A stretch of DNA of 64,000 nucleotides from Mitsuokella multacida DSM 20544. GTDB lineage: Bacteria; Bacillota; Negativicutes; Selenomonadales; Selenomonadaceae. Positions 35,887 through 44,271 of this stretch are shown piece by piece. A model generated the notes under the pieces. It did no database searches, was not told the DNA's origin, and saw only the letters and a list, made by a program, of their open reading frames with translations. Location of the stretch: the NCBI RefSeq assembly GCF_000155955.1, contig NZ_GG697142.2, forward strand, positions 95,646 through 159,645, written 5' to 3'. Both the position numbers and the translations under genes were made by a program. Every line of letters begins with the position of its first letter. Within the stretch, counting starts at the first letter, position 1.

Positions 35887-37020
35887 TTGACCTGGTTCAC
35901 ACTCATCATGATCGTCATGGTCGTCTCCGTCATCGCCTGCCTGCTCTTCACGACGCGCTATCTTTTCTCTGGCAGAGCGCTGCGATGGGCCCGCATCATC
36001 ATGCTGTTGTTCAACGTCATCGGCATGGGCTGGTTCCTCGGACGCGCCATCATCTACCATCTCATATCGGGGCCGAGCCTCATCATCGAGACCGTCATCG
36101 TCGGCTTCATGACACAGCTTATCTGTACGGGATTTGTCCTTGTTGCCGTCACGATACGCTTTTTCTGGCGCCGCATGATGGCCGTGCCCGTCGATGAGAG
36201 CCGCCGTCGCCTGCTGGGCCATGCCACCATCTATCCGGCAGTGGCTGCCGGCCTCAGTATCTACGGCGGTTTCTGGGAGCGTGAGGCGACCGTCGAGCGC
36301 TCCTACACGATTCCCGTCAAGGGACTCGGAGCAGGGGCGGGCTACCGCCTCGCGCAGATCAGCGACATCCATCTCGGCAGCTTCTTTTCCGTCGCAGAGC
36401 TCGACAAACTGCTGCGTCGCGTTGCCGCCCAGAAGCCCGATATGCTCGCCATCACCGGCGACCTTTTCGACGATGTGACACAGAACGAAAAAGCCGCTCA
36501 AATCCTCGAACGCTACGTCGATGCATTTCCCGATGGCATCTGGTTTGCCTTCGGCAATCACGAGCACTTCCGCGGCATCGATACCATCCGCAAATACCTC
36601 GCCAAAACGCGTGTCAATGTCCTCTGCAATGAGAATCGCAAAGTACCGGGCAAGAACCTCTATCTGCTCGGCGTCGACTACCCGATGGACCGGCCTCATT
36701 TCGAAGCGCAGCGCAAGAATTACATGCAGCAGGCCATGAAGAATCTGCCCGCAGATGTACCTGCCATCCTGCTCGCCCATCACCCCGAATGCATCGACGA
36801 CGGCGCCGCCAATGATATCGCCTTGACCCTGACCGGCCATACCCATGGCAGCCAATTCGGCTTCCTCGGCCAGCCGCTCTTCCCCGTCTTCAAATACACC
36901 CGTGGCATCGTCAAGATCGGCGATTCCTACGGCTATGTCCACAGCGGCAACGGCAGCTGGTTCCCCTTCCGCCTCGGCTGTCCACCGGAGATTGCTTATT
37001 TCACCTTGAAAAATGCATAA
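35887..37020 (+). CDS. membrane-anchored metallophosphoesterase (YkuE/YpbG-like)
   Basis: 377 aa from TTG 35887, seven bases after AGGAGG. Three or four N-terminal membrane segments (about residues 1-105) precede a calcineurin-like domain with all metal motifs: QISDIHLGS, AITGDLFDD, FAFGNHEHFRG, LLAHHPE and LTGHTHGSQ. It probably hydrolyses a phosphoester at the membrane face, e.g. UDP-diacylglucosamine or a lipid-linked phosphate; the substrate is not known. Confidence 0.88.
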   Translation: MTWFTLIMIVMVVSVIACLLFTTRYLFSGRALRWARIIMLLFNVIGMGWFLGRAIIYHLISGPSLIIETVIVGFMTQLICTGFVLVAVTIRFFWRRMMAVPVDESRRRLLGHATIYPAVAAGLSIYGGFWEREATVERSYTIPVKGLGAGAGYRLAQISDIHLGSFFSVAELDKLLRRVAAQKPDMLAITGDLFDDVTQNEKAAQILERYVDAFPDGIWFAFGNHEHFRGIDTIRKYLAKTRVNVLCNENRKVPGKNLYLLGVDYPMDRPHFEAQRKNYMQQAMKNLPADVPAILLAHHPECIDDGAANDIALTLTGHTHGSQFGFLGQPLFPVFKYTRGIVKIGDSYGYVHSGNGSWFPFRLGCPPEIAYFTLKNA

Positions 37021-37061
37021 CAGAAAAGGCCAGCCTTTATAGAAGGTTGGCCTTTTCTGTT
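37019..37061. terminator. very strong intrinsic terminator
   Basis: AACAGAAAAGGCCAGCCTT pairs with AAGGTTGGCCTTTTCTGTT (one G-U) around TATAG. The stop codon of the phosphoesterase is in the 5' arm. The following 37062-37234 has an AAATCTGCT/AGCAGATTT inverted repeat and a TGC-GATAAT -10 for the next gene. Confidence 0.9.
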
Positions 37062-37234
37062 AGTGCAATAGATTTACGATTTAGGTGCAACAGTTTCTAG
37101 ATACCTGCATTAAAATAACACATAAATCTGCTATGGCACATTTTTCAGCAGATTTGTCTAATGATATCCAACCGGATTTATGCGATAATAAAGAAAACAT
37201 TTACTTCTAGAATTTCTGGAAAGGAGTGGTGTTC

Positions 37235-37747
37235 ATGCGCAAGGTTCTTGTCGTAATCGATATGCAGAATGACTTCATTGATGGAGTGCTGGGGACGAAG
37301 GAGGCGCAGGCGATGCTGCCGCGGCTGGAGGCGAAGCTGGCGCGGGAGGATGCGCTGCTGGTGTTCACGCAGGACACGCACGGTGCGGACTACCTTGAGA
37401 CGCAGGAGGGAAAGAATCTTCCGGTGCCTCACTGCATCAAGCCGGAGAAGGGCTGGGAGATTGCGCCTTCGCTGAAGCCCTTTGTGGAGAAGGCGTCGGC
37501 TGTGGTGGAGAAGCCGACGTTTGGCTCGCTGGAGCTGCCGAAGGTCATCGCGGGGCTGGAGCCGGACGCGATTGAGCTTGTGGGGCTCTGCACAGATATC
37601 TGCGTGATCGCGAATGCGATGATCCTCAAGGCGGCGTTCCCGGAGGTGCCGGTCTCCGTCGATGCTTCGTGCTGTGCGGGAGTGACGCCGGAGAGCCATG
37701 AGAATGCGTTGGAGGCAATGAAGATGTGTCAGGTCGCCGTCCGCTGA
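37235..37747 (+). CDS. cysteine hydrolase, nicotinamidase/isochorismatase family
   Basis: 170 aa. The triad is visible: Asp in VVIDMQNDFIDG (residue ~9), Lys in EKPTFGS, Cys in GLCTDICVIANAM. The metal-site DTHG (TQDTHGADY) points to a nicotinamidase-like enzyme. ATG 37235 follows AAAGGAG by eight bases. It is followed after 43 bases by a sugar-acid SDR. Codons look slightly less biased (more CTG/GCG/GAG, fewer CTC/CGC) than neighbours, a weak hint of different ancestry. Confidence 0.88.
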   Translation: MRKVLVVIDMQNDFIDGVLGTKEAQAMLPRLEAKLAREDALLVFTQDTHGADYLETQEGKNLPVPHCIKPEKGWEIAPSLKPFVEKASAVVEKPTFGSLELPKVIAGLEPDAIELVGLCTDICVIANAMILKAAFPEVPVSVDASCCAGVTPESHENALEAMKMCQVAVR

Positions 37748-37790
37748 ACCTGCGGACTGACAGCTGAGCAACATGGAAAGGAGTAGTATC

Positions 37791-38585
37791 ATGTTTGATG
37801 TCACGAAACAATTCTCTTTGACGGGCAAGGTGGCACTGGTGACGGGCGCGGCCTATGGCATTGGCTATGCAATCGCAAAGGCTTATGCCGATGCGGGTGC
37901 GAAGATTGCGTTCAATTGCCGCAACCAGGCACATATGGACAAGGCTCTGGCAGATTACAAGAAGGATGGCATTGAGGCGCATGGCTACATCTGCGATGTC
38001 ACGGATGAAGAGGCTGTCCGTGCGATGGTCGCGGATATCGAGCAGAAGCTTGGCACCATCGATATCCTCGTGAACAATGCGGGCATCATCAAGCGCATCC
38101 CGATGCTCGAGATGACGACGGAGGATTTCCGCAAGGTCATCGATATCGACCTGACGGCTGCGTTCATCGTCTCGAAGGCTGTGCTGCCCGGCATGTTGCG
38201 CAAGGGACAAGGCAAGATCATCAATGTCTGCTCGATGCTCAGTGAAGTGGGGCGCGAGACGGTGGCGGCGTATACGGCGGCGAAAGGCGGCCTCAAGATG
38301 CTGACGAAGAATATCGCCTCGGAGTACGGCGACCGGAACATCCAGTGCAACGGCATCGGCCCGGGCTACATCGCGACGCCGCAGACTGCACCGCTGCGCA
38401 CGCCGGGCCATCCATTCAATGACTTCATCCTGTCCAAGACGCCGGCGCATCGCTGGGGCACGCCGGAGGATCTCATGGGGCCGGCTGTGTTCTTGGCGTC
38501 GGATGCCTCTGACTTTGTCAACGGCCACATCCTCTACGTGGATGGCGGTATCCTCGCATACTTAGGCCGCAATCCAAGGGGATGA
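37791..38585 (+). CDS. SDR oxidoreductase, gluconate 5-dehydrogenase-like
   Basis: 264 aa. The Rossmann motif is TGAAYGIG, followed by NNAG, and Ser-Tyr-Lys as CSMLSEVGRETVAAYTAAKGG. The start (MFDVTKQFSLTGKVALVTG) and the end (PEDLMGPAVFLASDASDFVNGHILYVDGGILAYLG) match gluconate 5-dehydrogenase/KduD-type enzymes of hexuronate and gluconate use. That fits uxaC 3 kb downstream. ATG 37791 has AAAGGAG upstream. Confidence 0.87.
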   Translation: MFDVTKQFSLTGKVALVTGAAYGIGYAIAKAYADAGAKIAFNCRNQAHMDKALADYKKDGIEAHGYICDVTDEEAVRAMVADIEQKLGTIDILVNNAGIIKRIPMLEMTTEDFRKVIDIDLTAAFIVSKAVLPGMLRKGQGKIINVCSMLSEVGRETVAAYTAAKGGLKMLTKNIASEYGDRNIQCNGIGPGYIATPQTAPLRTPGHPFNDFILSKTPAHRWGTPEDLMGPAVFLASDASDFVNGHILYVDGGILAYLGRNPRG

Positions 38586-38588
38586 AGT

Positions 38589-39017
38589 TCACCAGATGGC
38601 CAGTATCAGTCCGCCTGCCGCGATCATCGCGATGGCGCAGGCGTGGACGAGGCTGACTTTCTCGCCGAACAGGATGATGGCGAGGATGACGGCGAAGACG
38701 ACGCTGAGCTTGTCGATCGGTGCAACTTTGGAGACGGGGCCGTACTTGAGTGCGAGGAAGTAGAAGAGCCACGAGGTCGCGCCGGCGATGCCGCTGAGGG
38801 CGACGAAGAGCAGGCCCTTCTTGTCCTGCAGGACATCGGCCAGATGCGAGAAGTTACCCTGCACGAAGACGACGCCGATCAGGAACACCGCCATGATGAC
38901 GGCGCGCACGGCCGTTGCGACGTTGCTGTCGATGCCCTGCAGGCCAACCTTGCCAAAGATCGAGACGAATGCTGCGCTGACAGCTGAGAGCAGCGCGTAG
39001 AAAAGCCATGGTTCCAT
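38589..39017 (-). CDS. single-domain EamA/DMT transporter
   Basis: 142 aa, about five membrane segments, only one EamA repeat (AVSAAFVSIFGKVGLQGID ... PVSKVAPIDKLSVVFAVILAIILFGEKVS). Half-size members work as dimers; the substrate is unknown. It ends three bases after the convergent SDR gene with no room for a separate terminator. Confidence 0.88.
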   Translation of the reverse strand: MEPWLFYALLSAVSAAFVSIFGKVGLQGIDSNVATAVRAVIMAVFLIGVVFVQGNFSHLADVLQDKKGLLFVALSGIAGATSWLFYFLALKYGPVSKVAPIDKLSVVFAVILAIILFGEKVSLVHACAIAMIAAGGLILAIW

Positions 39018-39120
39018 GATGATTCATCCTTTCTGAGTTATGAGACAATTCTTGTCTTCATGATACCTTATCCATCTGGAGATGGCAATGGGAGAATTGT
39101 TGTTTGGCAGACGACCTCTG

Positions 39121-39171
39121 AAAATCCCTCCTGTGTTAGACTGAAGTCAGTCTGATACGGGAGGGATTTTT
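39121..39171 (+). terminator. long hairpin that buries the next gene's ribosome binding site
   Basis: AAAATCCCTCC (39121-39131) pairs perfectly with GGAGGGATTTT (39160-39170), and pairing continues with a few G-U pairs to a four-base AAGT loop (about 23 bp in all), then T5. The ATG of the next gene is at 39172, so its GGGAGGG site is inside the stem. A weak TTGTTG-17-GAAAAT promoter (39097-39125) would start RNA inside the 5' arm and free the site. Confidence 0.6.
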
Positions 39172-39564
39172 ATGGATTACAGAGAAATGAAGAAAGAGCA
39201 TGTAGGCGCCGCACCACGATGCCCCGCGTTATCGCGGGAGGATTTCCGCGCTTTGCTCTTCCGTTACCTCAACCGCTCGGGGCGCACGAATCCGGAAATC
39301 TACCGCGCGGCGCAGATTGACCGCAAGCTGTTTTCGGCCATCTGCACGAAGCCGCATTATCAGCCGAGCCGCGGGACGGTGATACGGCTGGCACTCGCGC
39401 TGCAGCTGACGCTGCCGGAGGCGATGGAATTCATGGAGCGCGCGGGCTATGCGCTCTCCTCCGCGCGGCCGAGTGATCTGGTGGTGACGTACTACATCAG
39501 CCGCGGCGTCTACGATCTCATGACGATCGAGGCGGCGCTCTACGAGATTGGTGAGCATTTATGA
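39172..39564 (+). CDS. solitary HTH protein related to the C-terminal domain of macro-domain proteins
   Basis: 130 aa. LLFRYLNRSGRTNPEIYRAAQIDRKLFSAICTKPHYQPSRGTVIRLALALQLTLPEAMEFMERAGYALSSARPSDLVVTYYISRGVYDLMTIEAALYEIGE matches the XRE-like HTH tail that in many Firmicutes is fused to a macro (ADP-ribose) domain. Here no macro domain is attached. The role is unknown. Its ribosome binding site is inside the hairpin just upstream. Confidence 0.7.
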   Translation: MDYREMKKEHVGAAPRCPALSREDFRALLFRYLNRSGRTNPEIYRAAQIDRKLFSAICTKPHYQPSRGTVIRLALALQLTLPEAMEFMERAGYALSSARPSDLVVTYYISRGVYDLMTIEAALYEIGEHL

Positions 39565-39649
39565 CATCACAAACTTCACAGGTTTTTTGACACGATTCGG
39601 GCAATGCTCTCTGCTATGATGGAGATGTGAGCAGAGAGGAGAGGATATT

Positions 39650-40360
39650 ATGACGATCAAGGATTTCTTTTTCCATGGAACGAACAAGGATAATAAGGGG
39701 GCTGGCGCTAAGACGCAGAAGAAGAGCATCAAGCCGACGGTTGCAGAGTTCGAGAAGCTCGGGAAGAATCCCTCGCCGCAGGCGGTGATGAAGCTGTTCT
39801 CGCGCTCGTACCGCATCCTCAACGACGTGGAGCTGCAGAATGCGGACTATTCGCCGATGCTGTTAGCGCAGTTCGACGACGGCGCGGCGACGCCGGATGA
39901 GCTGCCGGGGGCCGCAGGCGAGTTCGGCCGCTGTGCGGACAATCCCATCCCGGTCAACGGGCCGACGGGACAGGTCACGTATCTGTCGCGGCTGCTGACG
40001 GATGATACAGGCAGCCGCATGGCGTTCCACCGCCTCGGCTCGACGAGATCGAGTGTCCTCGATGCGATGGTGGACATCTTCGAGCTGGTCAGCGTCGACG
40101 GCACGCGCTATGACCGCCTCTACCTCGATATGTACCACCTGGGCCAGTCACAGAAAGCGCCGCAGGGCTATCACCTCATGGACCAGCTCACGGGCATCAC
40201 CGGCACGAGCATCGGCCTGAGCCGCGACTTCCCGCTGCACATCGAGCAGGACGCCTTCGAGTACGGCTGCTCTGTCTTCGGCGCACCGGTCGTATCGGCC
40301 GTGCTCAAGGACATGGATTTTGTGGCGGCGCGGAAATTGGTGGAAGCGCAGCAGAAATGA
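39650..40360 (+). CDS. hypothetical protein
   Basis: 236 aa, soluble, not recognised. The N-terminus is basic (DNKGAGAKTQKKSIKP). The rest has mixed alpha/beta character (HRLGSTRSSVLDAMVDIFELVSVDGTRYDRLYLDMYHLGQS), with no signal or membrane segment. GAGAGGAGAGG precedes the ATG, and an extended TGC-TATGAT lies about 30 bases further up. It ends at a bidirectional terminator. Confidence 0.75.
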   Translation: MTIKDFFFHGTNKDNKGAGAKTQKKSIKPTVAEFEKLGKNPSPQAVMKLFSRSYRILNDVELQNADYSPMLLAQFDDGAATPDELPGAAGEFGRCADNPIPVNGPTGQVTYLSRLLTDDTGSRMAFHRLGSTRSSVLDAMVDIFELVSVDGTRYDRLYLDMYHLGQSQKAPQGYHLMDQLTGITGTSIGLSRDFPLHIEQDAFEYGCSVFGAPVVSAVLKDMDFVAARKLVEAQQK

Positions 40361-40386
40361 TGATGATTGGCGATTCTGGACATGAT

Positions 40387-40420
40387 AAAAGGAAGTACCC
40401 TTTGCGAGTACTTCCTTTTT
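40387..40420. terminator. bidirectional terminator, convergent genes
   Basis: AAAAGGAAGTAC pairs with GTACTTCCTTTT; T5 on one side, A4 on the other. Confidence 0.9.
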
Positions 40421-40441
40421 GATTGGCTTTTGTGATGTGAA

Positions 40442-41233
40442 TCAGTGGGCGCTGCCCAAGAGGATCAGGCGGATGCCGAGGGCGAACATGGCGAGTGAGA
40501 GCAGCATGAGGATGACCTTGGACTTCGTCTTCTTCGAGAGTTTGGCGCCAATCTGTGCGCCGATGGCGGCGCCAATCGAGATGCAGATGGCCGGGACCCA
40601 AATGATGTGGTCGAGCATGAAGTGGCTGATGACGCCGAAGGCGGAGGAGCAGGCCAGGACGAAGTGGCTCGTGGCCGTAGCGACATGGACCGGGAAGCCG
40701 AGCAGGTAAATCATGAGCGGCACGTGAATGACGCCGCCGCCAATGCCGAAGATGCTCGAGAGAAAGCCGACGCCGAGACTCGCGACGATACCGAGCGTGC
40801 GGTTGTACTGGAAGTCCTTCGGCAGCTCCATGATGTTGGAGACGGGCTTGTGGGTGGAGTTCCAGTACATGATGATGGACATCAGCAGCAGGAAGATGCC
40901 GAAGTAGAGGTCGAGCATCGGGGTGCTGAACTTGTTGACGATCCAGGAGCCGAGCACGGCGCCTGGAAGCGTGGCGATGGCGAACGGGATGGCGGCGCTG
41001 AAGAGCACGCGCTTCTGGCGGATGTAGGCCAACGTGCCGCTCATGGCGTTGGCCATAACGACGACGAGCGAGGTGCCTGCAATCTGGGCCGCCGTGTGGA
41101 AGTACGGATAGACGCCGCCGTCCGACAGGAACAGGATGAAGATCGGCACGCAGATGAGGCCGCCGCCGATGCCGACGAGCGTGCCGAACGTGCCGACACC
41201 GATGCCGAGCAGCAGGAACAGGATGATATCCAT
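40442..41233 (-). CDS. TSUP family (TauE/SafE) transporter
   Basis: 263 aa, about eight membrane segments in two repeats (FGTLVGIGGGLICVPIF; LSSIFGIGGGVIHVPLMIY), the TauE/SafE hallmark. Members export sulfite, sulfonates or other organic anions; the substrate here is unknown. Minus-strand extended -10 TGT-TATAAT at 41291-41299. Confidence 0.92.
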   Translation of the reverse strand: MDIILFLLLGIGVGTFGTLVGIGGGLICVPIFILFLSDGGVYPYFHTAAQIAGTSLVVVMANAMSGTLAYIRQKRVLFSAAIPFAIATLPGAVLGSWIVNKFSTPMLDLYFGIFLLLMSIIMYWNSTHKPVSNIMELPKDFQYNRTLGIVASLGVGFLSSIFGIGGGVIHVPLMIYLLGFPVHVATATSHFVLACSSAFGVISHFMLDHIIWVPAICISIGAAIGAQIGAKLSKKTKSKVILMLLSLAMFALGIRLILLGSAH

Positions 41234-41290
41234 GTGGGGAAAAGACCTTCTTTCTCAGTGACTGATAGATGATGAATCGATATTGGGATT

Positions 41291-41299
41291 ATTATAACA
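41291..41299 (-). promoter_or_regulatory. extended -10 promoter (minus strand)
   Basis: TGT-TATAAT on the minus strand, 57 bases before the TSUP gene. Confidence 0.55.
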
Positions 41300-41474
41300 T
41301 AGAATGGAAGGGCACGTCGGACGAAAACGGTATGCAGGCAATAGCAGGACTGTATGCAGCGGAGGTCCATATTTTGTTCGATTTGTTTGTCCACTCAGCA
41401 GGGATTCTCTGAGCGGGAGGCGAATACTTCTATCAAGATAACGATATGGGAAAAGGAAAGCGAGGCTGGTTATC

Positions 41475-42875
41475 ATGAAACGTTTTATGGACGAAGATTT
41501 CCTCTTGCACTCGGAATTCGCGGAAGACCTGTATCACGAATACGCTGAGAATCTGCCAATCCTCGATTACCACACACACATCCCCGTGCGGGATATCGCA
41601 GAAAATCGCGTGTACCACAACTTGACGGAGGTCCTGGTCGACAATCCTGTCGCACGTCGGCTCATGCGGGCCAATGGCGTCGCAGAGCGGTTCATCACGG
41701 GCGGCGAGGCGCCGGCGCGCGAGCGCTTCCAGTACTTCGCGGAGGCACTCGCGAAGGCGGCGGGCAACCCTGTCTACACGTGGGTCCACCTCGTGCTCAA
41801 GCGTATCTTCGACTGCCACTATGTGCTGAGCGGCGAGACGGCGGACGATGTCTGGTCGGTCTGCTCGGAAAAGTTCGCGGACGGCACGATGACCGTGCGT
41901 TCGCTTTTGGAGCAGGGCAATGTCGCGGCGGTCTTCACGGCGGACCGTCCGGAGGACAACCTCAAATGGCATCGCCAGCTCAAGGAGCAGGGCTATCCGG
42001 TGCAAGTGCTACCGGTCTTCCATCCGGATGCGGCGCTCGATATCGCCAATCTGGAGTGGGGCAACTACATGCTCTACGACCTCGGTCAGACGGCGGACGT
42101 CGAGATCTCGACGATGAATGAAGTGCGCGAGGCGCTCGCAAAGCGCATCGCCTACTTTGACAGCATGGGCTGCCGTACGGCGGACCATGCCTTCCCGCGC
42201 ATCATCTACCGCGAGGCGGAGGAGTACGAGCTCGACGACATCGTCGGCCGCGTCATCAACAGCAAGGGCGCGCCGACGCAGGAGGAGATCGAGAAGTACC
42301 AGACGGCTGTCCTGCGCTTTCTCGGCAAGAAGTACGCGGAGCGCGGCTGGGTCATGCAGCTCCACTACGGCATCCTGCGCGACATGAACAGCAAGATGGC
42401 GGCAGGGCTCGGCAGCGGTGCCGGCTTTGACTGCATCAGCTCGAGCAATGACGGCAAAGGTCTTGCCTCTCTGCTCGACCTGCTCTCTCGCGAAGAGGCC
42501 CTGCCGAAGATGATCGTGAGTTCGATGAACCCGTCGGACCAGATCGTCATCGGCTCAATCCTCGGCGCCTTCCAGACGGAGGATGCCGGGCATCTGCAGC
42601 TCGGCCCGTCGTGGTGGATCAACCAGACACCGCTCGGCATTCGCGCGCAGATCGGCTACATGGCGAGCCTCGGCATCATCGGTACGGCGGTCGGATTCTC
42701 GACGGATGCGCGCAGCGCGCTGTTCTGGCCGCGCCACGAGTACTACCGCCGCATCTTCTGCGATGCGCTGGCCTCGCTTGTCGATGAGGGGCTCTACCCG
42801 CCCGACAAGGATGCGCTGGGCCGCCTGATCAAGGATGTCTGCTACGAGAATGTCAAGAGCTACTTCCACATCTGA
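41475..42875 (+). CDS. uxaC: glucuronate/galacturonate isomerase
   Basis: 466 aa, full length. Isomerises D-glucuronate to D-fructuronate (and galacturonate to tagaturonate). Conserved UxaC segments are seen: LPILDYHTHIPVRDIAENR (metal-binding HxH), YTWVHLVLKR, RMANGVAERF-like (RANGVAERFITG), LHYGILRDMN and TDARSALFWPRHEYYRRI. No other uronate gene is adjacent, though the SDR at 37791 could act in the same pathway. A terminator follows. Confidence 0.96.
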   Translation: MKRFMDEDFLLHSEFAEDLYHEYAENLPILDYHTHIPVRDIAENRVYHNLTEVLVDNPVARRLMRANGVAERFITGGEAPARERFQYFAEALAKAAGNPVYTWVHLVLKRIFDCHYVLSGETADDVWSVCSEKFADGTMTVRSLLEQGNVAAVFTADRPEDNLKWHRQLKEQGYPVQVLPVFHPDAALDIANLEWGNYMLYDLGQTADVEISTMNEVREALAKRIAYFDSMGCRTADHAFPRIIYREAEEYELDDIVGRVINSKGAPTQEEIEKYQTAVLRFLGKKYAERGWVMQLHYGILRDMNSKMAAGLGSGAGFDCISSSNDGKGLASLLDLLSREEALPKMIVSSMNPSDQIVIGSILGAFQTEDAGHLQLGPSWWINQTPLGIRAQIGYMASLGIIGTAVGFSTDARSALFWPRHEYYRRIFCDALASLVDEGLYPPDKDALGRLIKDVCYENVKSYFHI

Positions 42876-42910
42876 CGCATCTGAGCTGATGAGCTGGATT
42901 TGTTGCATGC

Positions 42911-42945
42911 AAAAAGGACTGCCATCCGGCAGTCCTTTGTCTTTT
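42911..42945 (+). terminator. intrinsic terminator after uxaC
   Basis: AAAGGACTGCC-ATCC-GGCAGTCCTTT followed by GTCTTTT. A-rich on the other side, so it may also end the tRNA-Ser transcript from the minus strand. Confidence 0.88.
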
Positions 42946-42950
42946 CTTCG

Positions 42951-43041
42951 TGGCGGAGTGGAGAGGATTCGAACCTCCGCACCGGTTACCCAGTCTAACG
43001 ATTTAGCAAACCGTCCTCTTCAGCCTCTTGAGTACCACTCC
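42951..43041 (-). tRNA. tRNA-Ser (anticodon GCT)
   Basis: 91 bases with encoded CCA. The acceptor stem GGAGTGG/CCACTCC and discriminator G are present, the anticodon loop reads TTGCTAA, there is a long variable arm, and the T-loop is GGTTCGAATCC. It is the distal gene of a two-tRNA unit. Confidence 0.95.
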
Positions 43042-43044
43042 ATA

Positions 43045-43133
<89 letters not shown>

Positions 43134-43148
43134 ATATATAGCAAGCCT

Positions 43149-43178
43149 ATTATAGCAAAAACAGGACAAGGCTGTCAA
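43149..43178 (-). promoter_or_regulatory. tRNA-Ser operon promoter
   Basis: Minus-strand TTGACA (43173-43178) and TATAAT (43149-43154), spacer 18, with an extended TGC: a very strong promoter. Confidence 0.88.
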
Positions 43179-43200
43179 ATCGAAGTGGACTGTCCGCCGT

Positions 43201-43229
43201 TGCAGTACGAAACCAGAACTGTTATAATG
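43201..43229 (+). promoter_or_regulatory. promoter of the short RNA / murI leader
   Basis: TTGCAG at 43201-43206 and a perfect TATAAT at 43224-43229, spacer 17, extended by TGT. Confidence 0.72.
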
Positions 43230-43235
43230 GACTGA

Positions 43236-43283
43236 GACAAAAAAGAACCCGCCTGCTAGCTGGAACCTATGGGCGGGTTTTGT
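43236..43283 (+). ncRNA. candidate short RNA or attenuated murI leader
   Basis: The predicted transcript start is only ~10 bases before a terminator-like hairpin: AACCCGCC (43247-43254) and GGCGGGTT (43273-43280), then T4. The product would be about 48 bases with an 18-base loop. Downstream, 43284-43371 holds another small hairpin (GCCG/CGGC near 43313) and a TATAAT at 43346, then murI. Confidence 0.4.
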
Positions 43284-43371
43284 AAATACTTTAAACCTAC
43301 TATAGAGGGCTGCCGTTAAAGCGGCATCACCTTATGTTCTATTATTATAATCGATTCGGGGGCTGTTGGCA

Positions 43372-44154
43372 ATGAAAATTGCGTTTTTTGATTCGGGTAT
43401 CGGCGGGCTTTCGGTGCTGCACCATGCGATGCGCGTGCTGCCAAAGGAGCAGTTCGTCTTTTATGCGGACGAGGACAATGTGCCTTACGGGGTCAAAACG
43501 ACAGATGAGGTCAAGGGCTTTGTGCAGCAGGCGTTCGATTTCCTCGTGGGCTGTGATGTCAAGGCCATCGTCGTCGCCTGCAACACGGCGACGTCGGTAG
43601 CGGTCCGCGAGATGCGCCACCGCTACGACATCCCAATCATCGGCATGGAGCCGGCCGCCAAGAAGGCGCTCGACCTCGACGGTGAGCATCGCGTGCTCGT
43701 GGCAGCGACGCCGATCACGGTGCATGGCAAGAAGATGCAGATCCTCATCGACCGCTTCGACAAGGACCATCTCGTCGACCTGTTGCCGCTACCGCGCCTC
43801 GTCGAGTTCGCCGAGCGTGAGGAGTTTCGCTCGGAAGCAGTCCATGCGTATCTCGCTCAGGAATTAGGGCGTTTCCATCTCGCGGACTACTCAGCGCTCG
43901 TGCTCGGCTGTACGCATTTCAACTACTTCAAGGACACGATGCGCGAGATCATGCCGGAGAACATGCATTTCGTCGATGGCAACGAGGGGACGGTGCGCGA
44001 GCTCATCCGCCAGCTCGACGCGCGCCATGAGCTCGAGGACCTGCCGCAGACGGTCGACTACTACTACTCCGGCCGCCGCGTCGAGGATCCTGCGGAGCTC
44101 GCGCGCATCGCGCGCTACCTGAAGCGGCTCGACTTCGTCTACGATATCCGCTGA
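43372..44154 (+). CDS. murI: glutamate racemase
   Basis: 260 aa. Makes D-glutamate for peptidoglycan. The two catalytic cysteines are in VVACNTATS and LGCTHF; IAFFDSGIGGLSVL and DEDNVPYG are the other signatures. ATG 43372 begins nine bases after GGGGG; a TTG two codons earlier is also possible. The ~140-base leader carries a terminator-like hairpin. Confidence 0.95.
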   Translation: MKIAFFDSGIGGLSVLHHAMRVLPKEQFVFYADEDNVPYGVKTTDEVKGFVQQAFDFLVGCDVKAIVVACNTATSVAVREMRHRYDIPIIGMEPAAKKALDLDGEHRVLVAATPITVHGKKMQILIDRFDKDHLVDLLPLPRLVEFAEREEFRSEAVHAYLAQELGRFHLADYSALVLGCTHFNYFKDTMREIMPENMHFVDGNEGTVRELIRQLDARHELEDLPQTVDYYYSGRRVEDPAELARIARYLKRLDFVYDIR

Positions 44155-44271
44155 GCTCATGCGATGCCTGCCCTTGGGCAATATTCCCTTGAAAATCTTG
44201 ACTTTCCCCGGCTTTTGTTCTAGGCTATAGAATATGTTTGTAAAGGATATCACATTCTAGGAGGGATTCTC

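Noticed and set aside
37235-38585. Horizontally acquired island around the isochorismatase and SDR genes
   Set aside because: Codon use differs only slightly and there are no repeats, tRNA or mobility genes at the edges.
44155-44271. Promoter TTGACT...TATAGA before the thioesterase gene
   Set aside because: The spacer is 22 bases; at 17 bases the -10 would be TAGGCT, so the match is too weak to list.
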